NCBI RefSeq assembly: GCF_001499655.1
Contig: NZ_LN879502.1
Coordinates: forward strand, 496,001 to 560,000
Direction: 5' to 3'
DNA: 64,000 bases
Source: Candidatus Protochlamydia naegleriophila
GTDB lineage: Bacteria > Chlamydiota > Chlamydiia > Chlamydiales > Parachlamydiaceae
Shown in pieces: positions 26,010 to 34,047 of this stretch; position 1 is the first letter of the stretch, and each line of letters starts with the position of its first letter. The position numbers were made by a program, and so were the translations under genes. Under the pieces are notes generated by a model. The model had not been told where the DNA came from and ran no database searches. It saw nothing but the letters and a program-made list of their open reading frames with translations.

Positions 26010-27251
26010 TTAGGCCCACTCTGTGTCTACACCCCACATGAGATTGTCTTTGGGATCAATGGTGTTAACAAACGTATCGGGCGTGTCATGGGAGGGAAGA
26101 TTAACAGTCACCGGCTTGGCTATGAATAAGGCGATCTGTTTTTTAAAGATATCGGTAATAATATCCTTATGGTAAAGCCATTGCATTTGGGTCGGAGGCA
26201 AAAGAATTTCCCTCTCGGCATTGCCAAATTGAGAAAGAGGAGTGACTTTTTTCCCTTTTAGATTTTTAATTAAAATAGCCGCTTGCGAATGCTCGTTAAA
26301 GAAGCCGCTGGCTGGCTTTTCAAAGGCAGTACTGATGAATCCCATCTCCGTCGTAATTTCCCCGCCCTGCAAAACGGCCCATTTGCGCTTGGCTAAAACG
26401 TCATCTGGGACATAGCCTTCGGCGCGGTAAAGATATTTTGCCGGTTTTCCATCGGGTCCATTAGGAGGAACGTAATCGGGAAGCTTGTTTAAGCCAGACA
26501 CAGCCAGAGCAATGTGTAGCAAGCTCTCCTTAATGGTTTGATTGGCCTTAGCTTGAGGCGATAGCATGTCCGGCAGTAAATAGTTATATTTAATGGCATC
26601 ATCGATATTGCCCCGCATGAGTGCATTCATGGTGCGGTAGAAGTTCCCAGTATACACATTGATCGCTTCTTTTTCGGCAAAAGAAATGGTACGGCAGAGA
26701 TTGTCAGGATCTAAATCGTCAAAATCGCGTTCGGAGGGCTTGTGCCCCGTCGTATGAAGATAGGGTTGGTGAAGCAGTTGATTGTTGTCCAGAAGCGCCT
26801 GATAGGCTTCGATATCCTCTTTACTCAAGGAAATTAAATTGAAATTGGCCCGCTCCAACAAAGTGGAAAATTGATAAAGCTTGCCACCGCTAATCGCTAA
26901 ATAGCGGTTATCCTTCTTGACAAACTTAACCGAATCAAAATCTTTTAAAAGATTTTTAATTAACTGCTCAAGCAGCTCCGTTTCAATCGTCTTGTTTTGC
27001 ACCTCAGAAATAATCTTATTTTTAACCTGCCCTTCTTGCCCCAATTTGATAAAACTGGCTATGGCTCTTTCAAATCCCTCTTTAAAGGCCTCATAGGGAG
27101 TCAAAATCCCTGATAAAATGGGCTCACTTTGTTCGACATGCTTCTCATATTTCTTCGTCGATTCGACAAAGAAAGGTTGATATAACGGAGAAATGATCAG
27201 ATGATCGGTAATCTTCTTGAGCGAGGCTGCCATTTCTTGAATTTGACTCAT
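26010..27251 (-). CDS. ADP-ribosyltransferase-like protein (candidate effector)
   Basis: 413 residues from the ATG at 27251, which has AAAGGA six bases upstream; an upstream in-frame ATG would add 20 hydrophobic residues and is less likely. The C-terminal third carries the three elements of the R-S-E class of mono-ADP-ribosyltransferases in order: Arg276 in LYRAEG, Ser307 in GFISTAFEK, and Glu346-x-Glu348 in AEREILLPP. Spacing is as in known toxins. The N-terminal two thirds are helical and not recognised. Such enzymes transfer ADP-ribose from NAD to a target protein. Secretion into the host is inferred; no signal peptide is seen, which would fit type III export. Confidence 0.75.
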   Translation of the reverse strand: MSQIQEMAASLKKITDHLIISPLYQPFFVESTKKYEKHVEQSEPILSGILTPYEAFKEGFERAIASFIKLGQEGQVKNKIISEVQNKTIETELLEQLIKNLLKDFDSVKFVKKDNRYLAISGGKLYQFSTLLERANFNLISLSKEDIEAYQALLDNNQLLHQPYLHTTGHKPSERDFDDLDPDNLCRTISFAEKEAINVYTGNFYRTMNALMRGNIDDAIKYNYLLPDMLSPQAKANQTIKESLLHIALAVSGLNKLPDYVPPNGPDGKPAKYLYRAEGYVPDDVLAKRKWAVLQGGEITTEMGFISTAFEKPASGFFNEHSQAAILIKNLKGKKVTPLSQFGNAEREILLPPTQMQWLYHKDIITDIFKKQIALFIAKPVTVNLPSHDTPDTFVNTIDPKDNLMWGVDTEWA

Positions 27252-27453
27252 AAAAGATCCTTTAATAATAAAAAATAAGAATGATAAATATAAAATAAAA
27301 TTACTATTCAATTTTAAAATTACAATTAATTTAATGTAAATTAGTTTGTTTGTTTTTAGATTATGTTTAAATTACGTTGATGTTATTGACACCGATAATC
27401 ATTTCCTGTTATTTGGTCTGCTTTCAAAATTAAATATTGATAGAGGTTTGTGT

Positions 27454-28245
27454 ATGGAAGAACGCAAGTTTTATACTGGGAATGTTTTAAAGACTGGCTG
27501 GACAAAATTTAAAGAGCAGCCTTGGACATGGGTTGGGGCTTTATTGCTTATGGGGTTGATTTTGATGACTCAGCCTTTACTGACTTATCTGGTTACAGGG
27601 GATTTTGGTGGAATGCTGTCGGAAGCCGTAGTTGATGAGGGAAGGATTGACGATGGAGGCGAGGAGATTAGGACTCCGGATGAAGCGAGAAATGGCGAAG
27701 TGGTTGTTATTTACCAAAACCCTTGGGAAGGGCTCATTTCTTTTATTTATACCTTGATTCAGTCCGGGTTGAGTTTGGGATTAACCTACATGGGTATTCG
27801 TGCGGTCGATGGTCAAACTCTTCAGTTGAGTGATTTATTTGCTCGTTTCCGGTACTTTTTTTACAATTTCATCGGGCAAATTTTGTATTCCTTGATTGTT
27901 TTGGCGGGCCTCATTCTATTGATCGTTCCGGGTATTATTTGGGGGCTGCGCTACAGTCTGTACCCCTATTTTATTGCCGATAAAAAGGTCGGCCCTATCC
28001 AAGCATTGAAAATGAGTGCAGAGGCAACGCAAGGAGCTAAATGGGATTTATTTAAGTTCATGCTGGCCGCCATTTTAATTGGATTGGCTGGGATCTTGGC
28101 ATTAGTGGTTGGTATCTTTGTTGCCATGCCAGTCATTACCATTGCAACGGCTGCGATTTACCGCATTCTGTCTAATCGTCTTATCCAGTCTGAAGCTGTT
28201 GTGCCGCTCAATGCGACTCAAGTTTCACATGGAGAAGGGGTGTAG
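27454..28245 (+). CDS. Multi-pass membrane protein of unknown function
   Basis: 263 residues from the ATG at 27454, which has AGAGG seven bases upstream. A longer frame opens at 27346 but is less likely. Hydrophobic segments include WVGALLLMGLILM, a segment after NPWEGL, YSLIVLAGLILLIVPGIIWGL, and a long one (ILIGLAGILALVVGIFVAM) near the C-terminus. The pattern YSLYPYFIADKKVGPIQALKMSAEATQG before the last segment resembles the DUF975/YciC-like membrane proteins. The transported substrate, if any, is unknown. It is followed by a terminator-like hairpin. Confidence 0.65.
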   Translation: MEERKFYTGNVLKTGWTKFKEQPWTWVGALLLMGLILMTQPLLTYLVTGDFGGMLSEAVVDEGRIDDGGEEIRTPDEARNGEVVVIYQNPWEGLISFIYTLIQSGLSLGLTYMGIRAVDGQTLQLSDLFARFRYFFYNFIGQILYSLIVLAGLILLIVPGIIWGLRYSLYPYFIADKKVGPIQALKMSAEATQGAKWDLFKFMLAAILIGLAGILALVVGIFVAMPVITIATAAIYRILSNRLIQSEAVVPLNATQVSHGEGV

Positions 28246-28271
28246 TTTCTTTTTTAGGCAACTATTTCTAG

Positions 28272-28307
28272 AGAGGAGAGGGGCATACTTGGCTCCTCTT
28301 TTTTCTT
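28272..28307 (+). terminator. Intrinsic terminator after the membrane protein gene
   Basis: A 7-bp stem (28272-28278 with 28293-28299) runs straight into a T tract. It lies 27 bases after the stop codon. Confidence 0.65.
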
Positions 28308-28345
28308 TTTGCCAATCCAATAAGTGTGTTATATATTTATAGCGG

Positions 28346-28483
28346 ATTGACTTCAAAGCTTGGATTTTCGACTATGCCAATCAACTTATGATGTCTTAAA
28401 TGGCTTCGTATTAGAAATACATTGAAACCACCCCAGTTGCGTGATCTTTGCAGCGCTGTCCAAAGCCAAGCTTTGAAATCAAT
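28346..28483. repeat. 18-bp inverted repeat upstream of pheT
   Basis: Bases 28346-28363 pair with 28466-28483 at 17 of 18 positions, enclosing about 100 bases. The core includes the sequence caaagcttgg. It lies about 55 bases before the pheT start and may fold in the leader RNA or mark a former insertion. Confidence 0.6.
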
Positions 28484-28536
28484 TCAGCTTTTCGTAGACA
28501 TTTAAGAATTTTTCAAGTCATTAATAATTGGTAACT

Positions 28537-30936
28537 ATGCGCATTCCTTTATCTTGGATTAAAGAATATATCGATTTAAATCTACAACCTAGCGAAATAG
28601 CTAAAATACTTACCATGGCCGGGCTGGAAGTCGATGGCTATGAAACAGTCGGTGGTGACTTTTCAGGAGTGATTGTTGGGCGCGTTCTGGAGACTGAAAA
28701 ACATCCGAATGCTGATAAATTAGTTGTGGCTACTGTGACAGATGGTAAAGAAAGCTATCAGGTAGTATGTGGCGCTCCTAATTGCCGCCCGGGATTAAAA
28801 ACGGCTTTTGCCCCTATCGGAGCTTCTTTGACTGATGAGGGCAAAGAATTCAAAATCAAGAAGTCAAAGCTTCGTGGCGTAGAATCGAGCGGCATGCTTT
28901 GCTCTGGTAAGGAATTGCATTTAACCTCGGATGATGACGGCATTTTGGAGCTGCCTGAGCATTTAGTGGAAGGAACGTTACTGAATGAACTGTATTCGGA
29001 TACGATTTTTGAAATTTCTTTAACTCCTAATTTAGGCCACTGTTCGAGTGTTATCGGAGTGGCACGTGAACTGTCTGCAGCGACAGGGCTTCCTTTGCGC
29101 TATCCCCATTTGGTTTTTCAAGAAGGGGAGCATCCGATTGAGCAAAGCATTAATTTGCAAGTGTTGGCCAAAGAAGACTGTCCGCGTTATACTTGCCGTG
29201 TAATCAAAGACATTAAAGTGGGTCCTTCTCCCGACTGGTTGAAAACGAAGCTTGAAAAGTGTGGATTGCGCAGCGTCAACAACGTGGTAGATGTCACAAA
29301 CTACGTCTTAATGGAAATGGGCCATCCTTTGCATGCTTTTGATTATGACCGTTTGAACGGACAGCAAATTATCGTTAGGCGTGCTAAAGAAGGTGAAACC
29401 TTTGAAACGTTGGATGGGAAAGAGCGGGTATTGAAAGAGTCTCATCTGATGATTTGTGCAGGCGAGAGACCTGTCGCCATCGCGGGCGTCATGGGGGGGA
29501 GCAATAGCGAAGTCCACGATGGCACGTGTCACATTGTCCTCGAATCGGCTTATTTTGATTCTGTCAGCGTACGTAAAACTAGCAAACAGCTTGGCCTGCA
29601 GACCGATGCTTCTAAGCGATTTGAAAGAGGAACAGATCCCAATCAGCTGATTTCGGTTCTCAATCGCGCTGCTATGCTCATTCAAGAAGTTGCTGGAGGG
29701 ACAATTCAAATCGGCATTTTGGACGAAAAGGCTAAAGAGTTCCCAGAAGCGACCATCCGCTGCCGCCTCAATAGAACGAACCAAATGCTTGGTACTATTT
29801 TGAGCAGAGGGGAAGTAGAGACGATTTTTAAAAACCTTGGATTCCATTACCAGTGGGATGGGCAAGACAGCTTCTTCGTGCGCGTACCTACTTACCGCGT
29901 CGACATTAAAGAAGAAATCGATTTAATCGAGGAAATAGCTCGTCTTTACGGCTACGATCATATTCCAAGGCAAGGCGGACGCTATCTATCTTCTCAATTG
30001 CCTCCTGCACCTATTTATCTTTTTGAAAAAGAAATACAGAGCCGTTTGATCGCCGAGGGATTGCAAGAGTTCCTCACCTGCGATTTGATTGGTCCGACTC
30101 TTTTAAATATTGTGCAAGATCACACCATGCCGCCAGAATCGGTTGTCAGTGTTTTAAATCCCACATCGATTGAACAGTCGGTTTTGCGTACCTCGCTCTT
30201 GCCTGGTCTTTTACAGGTCGTGAAGTACAATGTCGACCACCAAAACCATCAAATCAATGGATTTGAAATCGGTCGCATTCACTTTAAAGAAGGGGAACAA
30301 TACAAAGAGCAGTCGGTTGCTGCAATCGTACTGTCAGGGTCTTCACAGCCAGCTCATTGGAATGATAAGCCTAAAGACTATGATTTTTATGACTTAAAAG
30401 GAATTGTAGAAAATCTATTGGTGGAATTGGGAATTGAAGAGCCTATTTTCAAGAATATAGGATTGGACACGTTCCATTCCGGACGTCAAGCATCAGTCTT
30501 TGTAGGCGCGATGGAAGTCGGTACTTTTGGTGAAATCCATCCGGCTATCCGCCGCCGCTTAGATGTTTCTCAGCGCATTTTGTTTGGTGAATTCAACTTG
30601 CAAGATCTTATGCAAGTGGCTACGCGCCTTGAGAAAGTTAAGCCTTTGGCTATCTATCCCGGATCTGAAAGAGATTGGACTTTTACGATCAAGGATTCTG
30701 TTCCTTTTGCAGCCATTATGGAAGCGCTCGATGAGCAAAAATCGACGCTTCTGGAGAAAGTTTCATTGTTGGGCGTCTATCGCAGCGATAAATTGAGCCC
30801 TGGCTACCAAAATATTACCTTGCGCTTTGTCTACCGTGATCCATCTAAAACTGTGGCGCAAGAAGTGGTTGAGGCTGAGCATCACCGCTTAACGGCCAAA
30901 GCAATCAATAAATTAGGCGATGCTATAAAAGGATAA
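28537..30936 (+). CDS. pheT: Phenylalanyl-tRNA synthetase beta subunit
   Basis: Structural and editing subunit of the alpha2-beta2 PheRS. 799 residues from the ATG at 28537 (MRIPLSWIKEYIDL), preferred over a TTG nine bases upstream because bacterial PheT proteins begin this way. The tRNA-binding OB domain is at about residues 40-150 (VGRVLETEKHPNADKLVVATV). B3/B4 editing, B5 and core domains follow (LIEEIARLYGYDHIP), and the ferredoxin-like anticodon-binding domain ends the chain (YPGSERDWTFTIKDSVPF). The alpha subunit gene is elsewhere. In C. trachomatis, pheT is likewise followed by the MORN-like gene (CT476, as I recall). Confidence 0.96.
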   Translation: MRIPLSWIKEYIDLNLQPSEIAKILTMAGLEVDGYETVGGDFSGVIVGRVLETEKHPNADKLVVATVTDGKESYQVVCGAPNCRPGLKTAFAPIGASLTDEGKEFKIKKSKLRGVESSGMLCSGKELHLTSDDDGILELPEHLVEGTLLNELYSDTIFEISLTPNLGHCSSVIGVARELSAATGLPLRYPHLVFQEGEHPIEQSINLQVLAKEDCPRYTCRVIKDIKVGPSPDWLKTKLEKCGLRSVNNVVDVTNYVLMEMGHPLHAFDYDRLNGQQIIVRRAKEGETFETLDGKERVLKESHLMICAGERPVAIAGVMGGSNSEVHDGTCHIVLESAYFDSVSVRKTSKQLGLQTDASKRFERGTDPNQLISVLNRAAMLIQEVAGGTIQIGILDEKAKEFPEATIRCRLNRTNQMLGTILSRGEVETIFKNLGFHYQWDGQDSFFVRVPTYRVDIKEEIDLIEEIARLYGYDHIPRQGGRYLSSQLPPAPIYLFEKEIQSRLIAEGLQEFLTCDLIGPTLLNIVQDHTMPPESVVSVLNPTSIEQSVLRTSLLPGLLQVVKYNVDHQNHQINGFEIGRIHFKEGEQYKEQSVAAIVLSGSSQPAHWNDKPKDYDFYDLKGIVENLLVELGIEEPIFKNIGLDTFHSGRQASVFVGAMEVGTFGEIHPAIRRRLDVSQRILFGEFNLQDLMQVATRLEKVKPLAIYPGSERDWTFTIKDSVPFAAIMEALDEQKSTLLEKVSLLGVYRSDKLSPGYQNITLRFVYRDPSKTVAQEVVEAEHHRLTAKAINKLGDAIKG

Positions 30937-30943
30937 AGGCCTG

Positions 30944-31021
30944 TTTGCCGGAATTAGCATGAAGAAAGTTATCTACTAGAGTTCTTCTTGCTAAATCCGG
31001 CAGACTTAGCAGCCTTTTTTC
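30944..31021 (+). terminator. Long imperfect hairpin terminator after pheT
   Basis: About 21 positions pair with two mismatches between roughly 30949-30969 and 30984-31004 (tgccgga...gaagaa with ttcttc...tccggca). Shorter outer pairing gcct/agcc and a run of six T at about 31015-31020 follow. It probably ends the pheT transcript. Confidence 0.65.
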
Positions 31022-31106
31022 TTGCAACCTTGCCACTTAATTTCTAACTGACAGCATCTTTTATGCAACATAAACGATGTGATTCTCATTCAATCTGGAG
31101 TATGAC

Positions 31107-32060
31107 ATGAAAATCCCTTCTATATTACCCGCAGCCTATATCTGCCTATTATTGGCAGCAACAGCTTGCCAAACGAATAGCTGCCGCGACGAAGTCGTTT
31201 GCGAAACGTATGTTCACCGCTATGGAGTGCCTCTTCAAGCCAATGATTGGTCGGCTCGAGGACAGCATGGCCAAGTCGTTTCAACTCGCCGCGATGGGGT
31301 TGTGGTTTCTAAAACCTATGAATCTGGAATTTTACATGGTGAAACGACTTATACGTTTCCCCATCGCGAATTGATTCAAAGAAAAGAGGTCTATTGCCAA
31401 GGAGAGTTGGTCCAAGAGTCTTCCTACTATCCCAATGGCATGCCTCAGCAGCAAATCAACTACGACTCTGGCAAGCATTCTCTAACGGCTTGGTATGAAG
31501 GTGGCGTTCCTCAATGCAAGGAAGAGTACGAACAAGGGCATTTAGTCCAAGGCTCTTACTACAATTTGTCCAATCATGAGGAATCTCGCGTAGAAGATCG
31601 CAATGGAACTCGTACGAGACGCGATGCCTATGGTCAGCTGATCTCTGTTGACAGCATTCAAAATGGTCAAATGACGATGTGTACGACATACCATCCAAAT
31701 GGAACACCGGCCGCTTTGACGCCTTATGCCAACGGTGTCATAGAAGGAAAGCGCCGTACCTTTACTGTTGGAGGAGAGCCCGCGACGATTGAAGAGTGGA
31801 CCAATAATAGCCAGCATGGTAATACCGAAATTTTCGACAATGGCGAAAAATGTGCAGACATGCCTTACATTAATGGCCGTCCGCATGGAGTTGAGCGCCG
31901 CTACCGCGATAACGACAAAGTTGTTCAGCGTAGAAATTGGATCCAGGGCAAGAAGCATGGACCTTGTTACAACTATATAGGCAACACAACTCAAACCGAT
32001 TGGTATTTCCAAGGCCGTCAAGTCAATAAACCTACCTATGACATGTTGAGCAATCAATAA
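31107..32060 (+). CDS. Lipoprotein with MORN-like (YwqK-type) repeats
   Basis: 317 residues. A lipoprotein signal peptide ends in LLAATAC with Cys21 as the lipidation site. The rest is a series of short beta-hairpin repeats of the MORN-variant kind: YESGILHGETTYTF, YYPNGMPQQQINY, YHPNGTPAALTPYANG, FDNGEKCADMPYINGRPHG and WIQGKKHGPC. Such repeats form flat beta sheets; in other bacteria they occur in surface or antitoxin-like proteins. It likely sits in the outer membrane facing the periplasm or surface. Position after pheT matches the C. trachomatis order. The exact role is unknown. Confidence 0.8.
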   Translation: MKIPSILPAAYICLLLAATACQTNSCRDEVVCETYVHRYGVPLQANDWSARGQHGQVVSTRRDGVVVSKTYESGILHGETTYTFPHRELIQRKEVYCQGELVQESSYYPNGMPQQQINYDSGKHSLTAWYEGGVPQCKEEYEQGHLVQGSYYNLSNHEESRVEDRNGTRTRRDAYGQLISVDSIQNGQMTMCTTYHPNGTPAALTPYANGVIEGKRRTFTVGGEPATIEEWTNNSQHGNTEIFDNGEKCADMPYINGRPHGVERRYRDNDKVVQRRNWIQGKKHGPCYNYIGNTTQTDWYFQGRQVNKPTYDMLSNQ

Positions 32061-32094
32061 TCGATTGAGTGGGCTTATGCCCTTTGGAGCGGAC

Positions 32095-32138
32095 AAAAAG
32101 ACTGGGAGTTCATTTACAATGAACTCCCAGTCTTTTTT
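32095..32138. terminator. Strong bidirectional terminator
   Basis: Perfect 19-bp stem (32095-32113 with 32119-32137) with a 5-base loop; A-tract on one side, T-tract on the other. It ends both convergent transcripts (MORN-like gene and metal-efflux unit). Confidence 0.9.
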
Positions 32139-32151
32139 GGCTCGCTCCTAT

Positions 32152-34035
32152 TTATCCTTCTATCTTGAAATTCATCAGTCTCAAGCTATTGAGGATGACG
32201 AGCAATGTCACCCCGACATCTGCAAAGATGGCTAAGGCAAGGTTCGAAAGGCTCAAAAGAGCTAATATAATAAAAATAGTTTTTATCGCTAAGGCAAAGG
32301 CGATATTGGTCTTGATGGTCGTCAATGTTTTACGGCTCAGTTGAATTAAAAAAGGAATCACTTTCAGGCGACCATTGAGAATGACGATTGATGCTGCTTC
32401 GATGGCAGTATCACTGCCTAAACTGCTCATGGAAATGCCGACATTGGACAAGGCAAGCGCTGGAGCGTCGTTGACGCCATCTCCAAACATGGCAACGATT
32501 CCATAGTCGTGCAAAAGTTCCTTAACGGCTTGGGATTTGTCTTGCGGAAGAAGGTCTGCCTTGATGGCTTCTATGCCAACTTTTTTGGCAATTGACTTAG
32601 CTACGTTGAGATGATCGCCAGTTAACATGACAGTATGGATCCCAAGGCTTTTTAAGTCTGCAATAAATTGGGCGCTGTTAGGCCGGATTTCATCTTCCAA
32701 GGCAATAATGCCTTCCAGGCTTTTATGCGTGCTTACGGCAATCACTGTCTTGCCTTGATTTTGATAAGAATCGATTTGATCAATGAAGGGGTGAGGAACG
32801 TGATGTTCTTCCAGAATGAATTCCAATTTACCAATGCAGTGATGCTTATCATCGCAGACAAGGCAATCGGCTTTGGCACCTTTTCCAATAATGCTCTCAA
32901 AGTTTTCTACACTATGAGGCGTCAAATTTTCTTTCATGGCAGCATTGACAATACTTTGCGCTAGCGGATGCTCGGAGAGTTTTTCAATGCCTGCTGCACA
33001 ACTCAGCAGAAGCTCTTTGGAATGCCCATCAAAAGGAATGACATCAGTCACAACGGGTTCTCCAATCGTGAGCGTACGCGTTTTATCAATGGCCATGGCT
33101 TTAATTTGCCCAATTGCCTCCAAGTAGCGGCCGCCTTTGATCAAGGCTCCTGAAGAAGAGGCATTGCCAATGGCTGAAAAGATGGAGATGGGGGTTGAGA
33201 TGACGAGGGCGCAAGGACATGCAATGACTAAGAGGGCGAGTGCATCTGCAAATCCTTGGTCGAATGGACGCTTTAGCACGAGCCAGGTAAATAGGGTCCA
33301 AAAAAGGGCTAGCAGGATAACGAAAGGGGTATAGTATTGAGAGAAGACCTCAATAAATTTTTGCGTTTTTGCCTTGTTTTGTGTGGCGTTAAAAGTCATT
33401 TCTCGAATTTTTTCAATGGTAGACTCTGAAGCTGTTTTTGTGACCTCTACCTCGAGAAAACCTTGCCTATTTAAACTCCCGGCAAAAATGGAATCGCCAG
33501 GACGCTTATCCTGGGCAATAGGCTCTCCCGTAATTGCCGATTCATCTACAAATGAAAGTCCATCTTTGACAATGCCATCTAAGGGGATCATTTGTCCTGG
33601 TTTAATCAGGATCGTGGTTCCGATTGCAATGTTCGCAACGTCGACAGCATTGATTTCGCCTTTGACTAAGACGGTCCTGGGCATTTTATTGATCAAAGAG
33701 TCTAATGCCGATTGGCTTTTGGCAATGCCCAGGTCTTCTAATTCTTCAGCTAAGGTAAATAGAATAATGACAATTGTCCCTTCTGGATATTCGCCAAGAT
33801 AAAAAGCCCCAGCGATGGCAATGAGCATGAGAAAATTAATGCTTTTGAAGTTCAAAGCCAGCAAGGCTTGCAAGCCATGCCAAATGGTTTTATAACCGAA
33901 CAAAAGGGTGAAGGTTAAGAAAAAGGGGAGTGCCAAGGGTTTGGGAAGGTGAATACCGGCTAAAGACAAAAATTCGAAAATACCAATGAAAATTGATCCG
34001 GTAATCAACCATTTTAATTTAGATTCTTTCCACAT
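32152..34035 (-). CDS. Heavy-metal P1B-type ATPase with DKTRT phosphorylation motif
   Basis: 627 residues, an inner-membrane cation pump. The metal-site motif CPCALVISTP in a membrane helix is of the Zn/Cd/Pb (ZntA/CadA) kind. TGE is present (ITGEP), as are TGDHLNVA and the hinge GDGVNDAPAL. The phosphorylation motif, nearly invariant as DKTGT, here reads DKTRT: Asp317 is kept but Gly320 is Arg (codon at 33076-33078). The N-terminal heavy-metal-associated domain is absent; the chain starts at the first membrane helices. It begins 12 bases after the CzcA-like gene, as the last gene of one transcript. Activity is uncertain given the Arg. Confidence 0.9.
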   Translation of the reverse strand: MWKESKLKWLITGSIFIGIFEFLSLAGIHLPKPLALPFFLTFTLLFGYKTIWHGLQALLALNFKSINFLMLIAIAGAFYLGEYPEGTIVIILFTLAEELEDLGIAKSQSALDSLINKMPRTVLVKGEINAVDVANIAIGTTILIKPGQMIPLDGIVKDGLSFVDESAITGEPIAQDKRPGDSIFAGSLNRQGFLEVEVTKTASESTIEKIREMTFNATQNKAKTQKFIEVFSQYYTPFVILLALFWTLFTWLVLKRPFDQGFADALALLVIACPCALVISTPISIFSAIGNASSSGALIKGGRYLEAIGQIKAMAIDKTRTLTIGEPVVTDVIPFDGHSKELLLSCAAGIEKLSEHPLAQSIVNAAMKENLTPHSVENFESIIGKGAKADCLVCDDKHHCIGKLEFILEEHHVPHPFIDQIDSYQNQGKTVIAVSTHKSLEGIIALEDEIRPNSAQFIADLKSLGIHTVMLTGDHLNVAKSIAKKVGIEAIKADLLPQDKSQAVKELLHDYGIVAMFGDGVNDAPALALSNVGISMSSLGSDTAIEAASIVILNGRLKVIPFLIQLSRKTLTTIKTNIAFALAIKTIFIILALLSLSNLALAIFADVGVTLLVILNSLRLMNFKIEG

Positions 34036-34047
34036 ATGGATTCCATT

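Noticed and set aside
29308-29865. Minus-strand frame of 185 codons inside pheT
   Set aside because: It lies entirely within the clear pheT reading frame and shows no domain.
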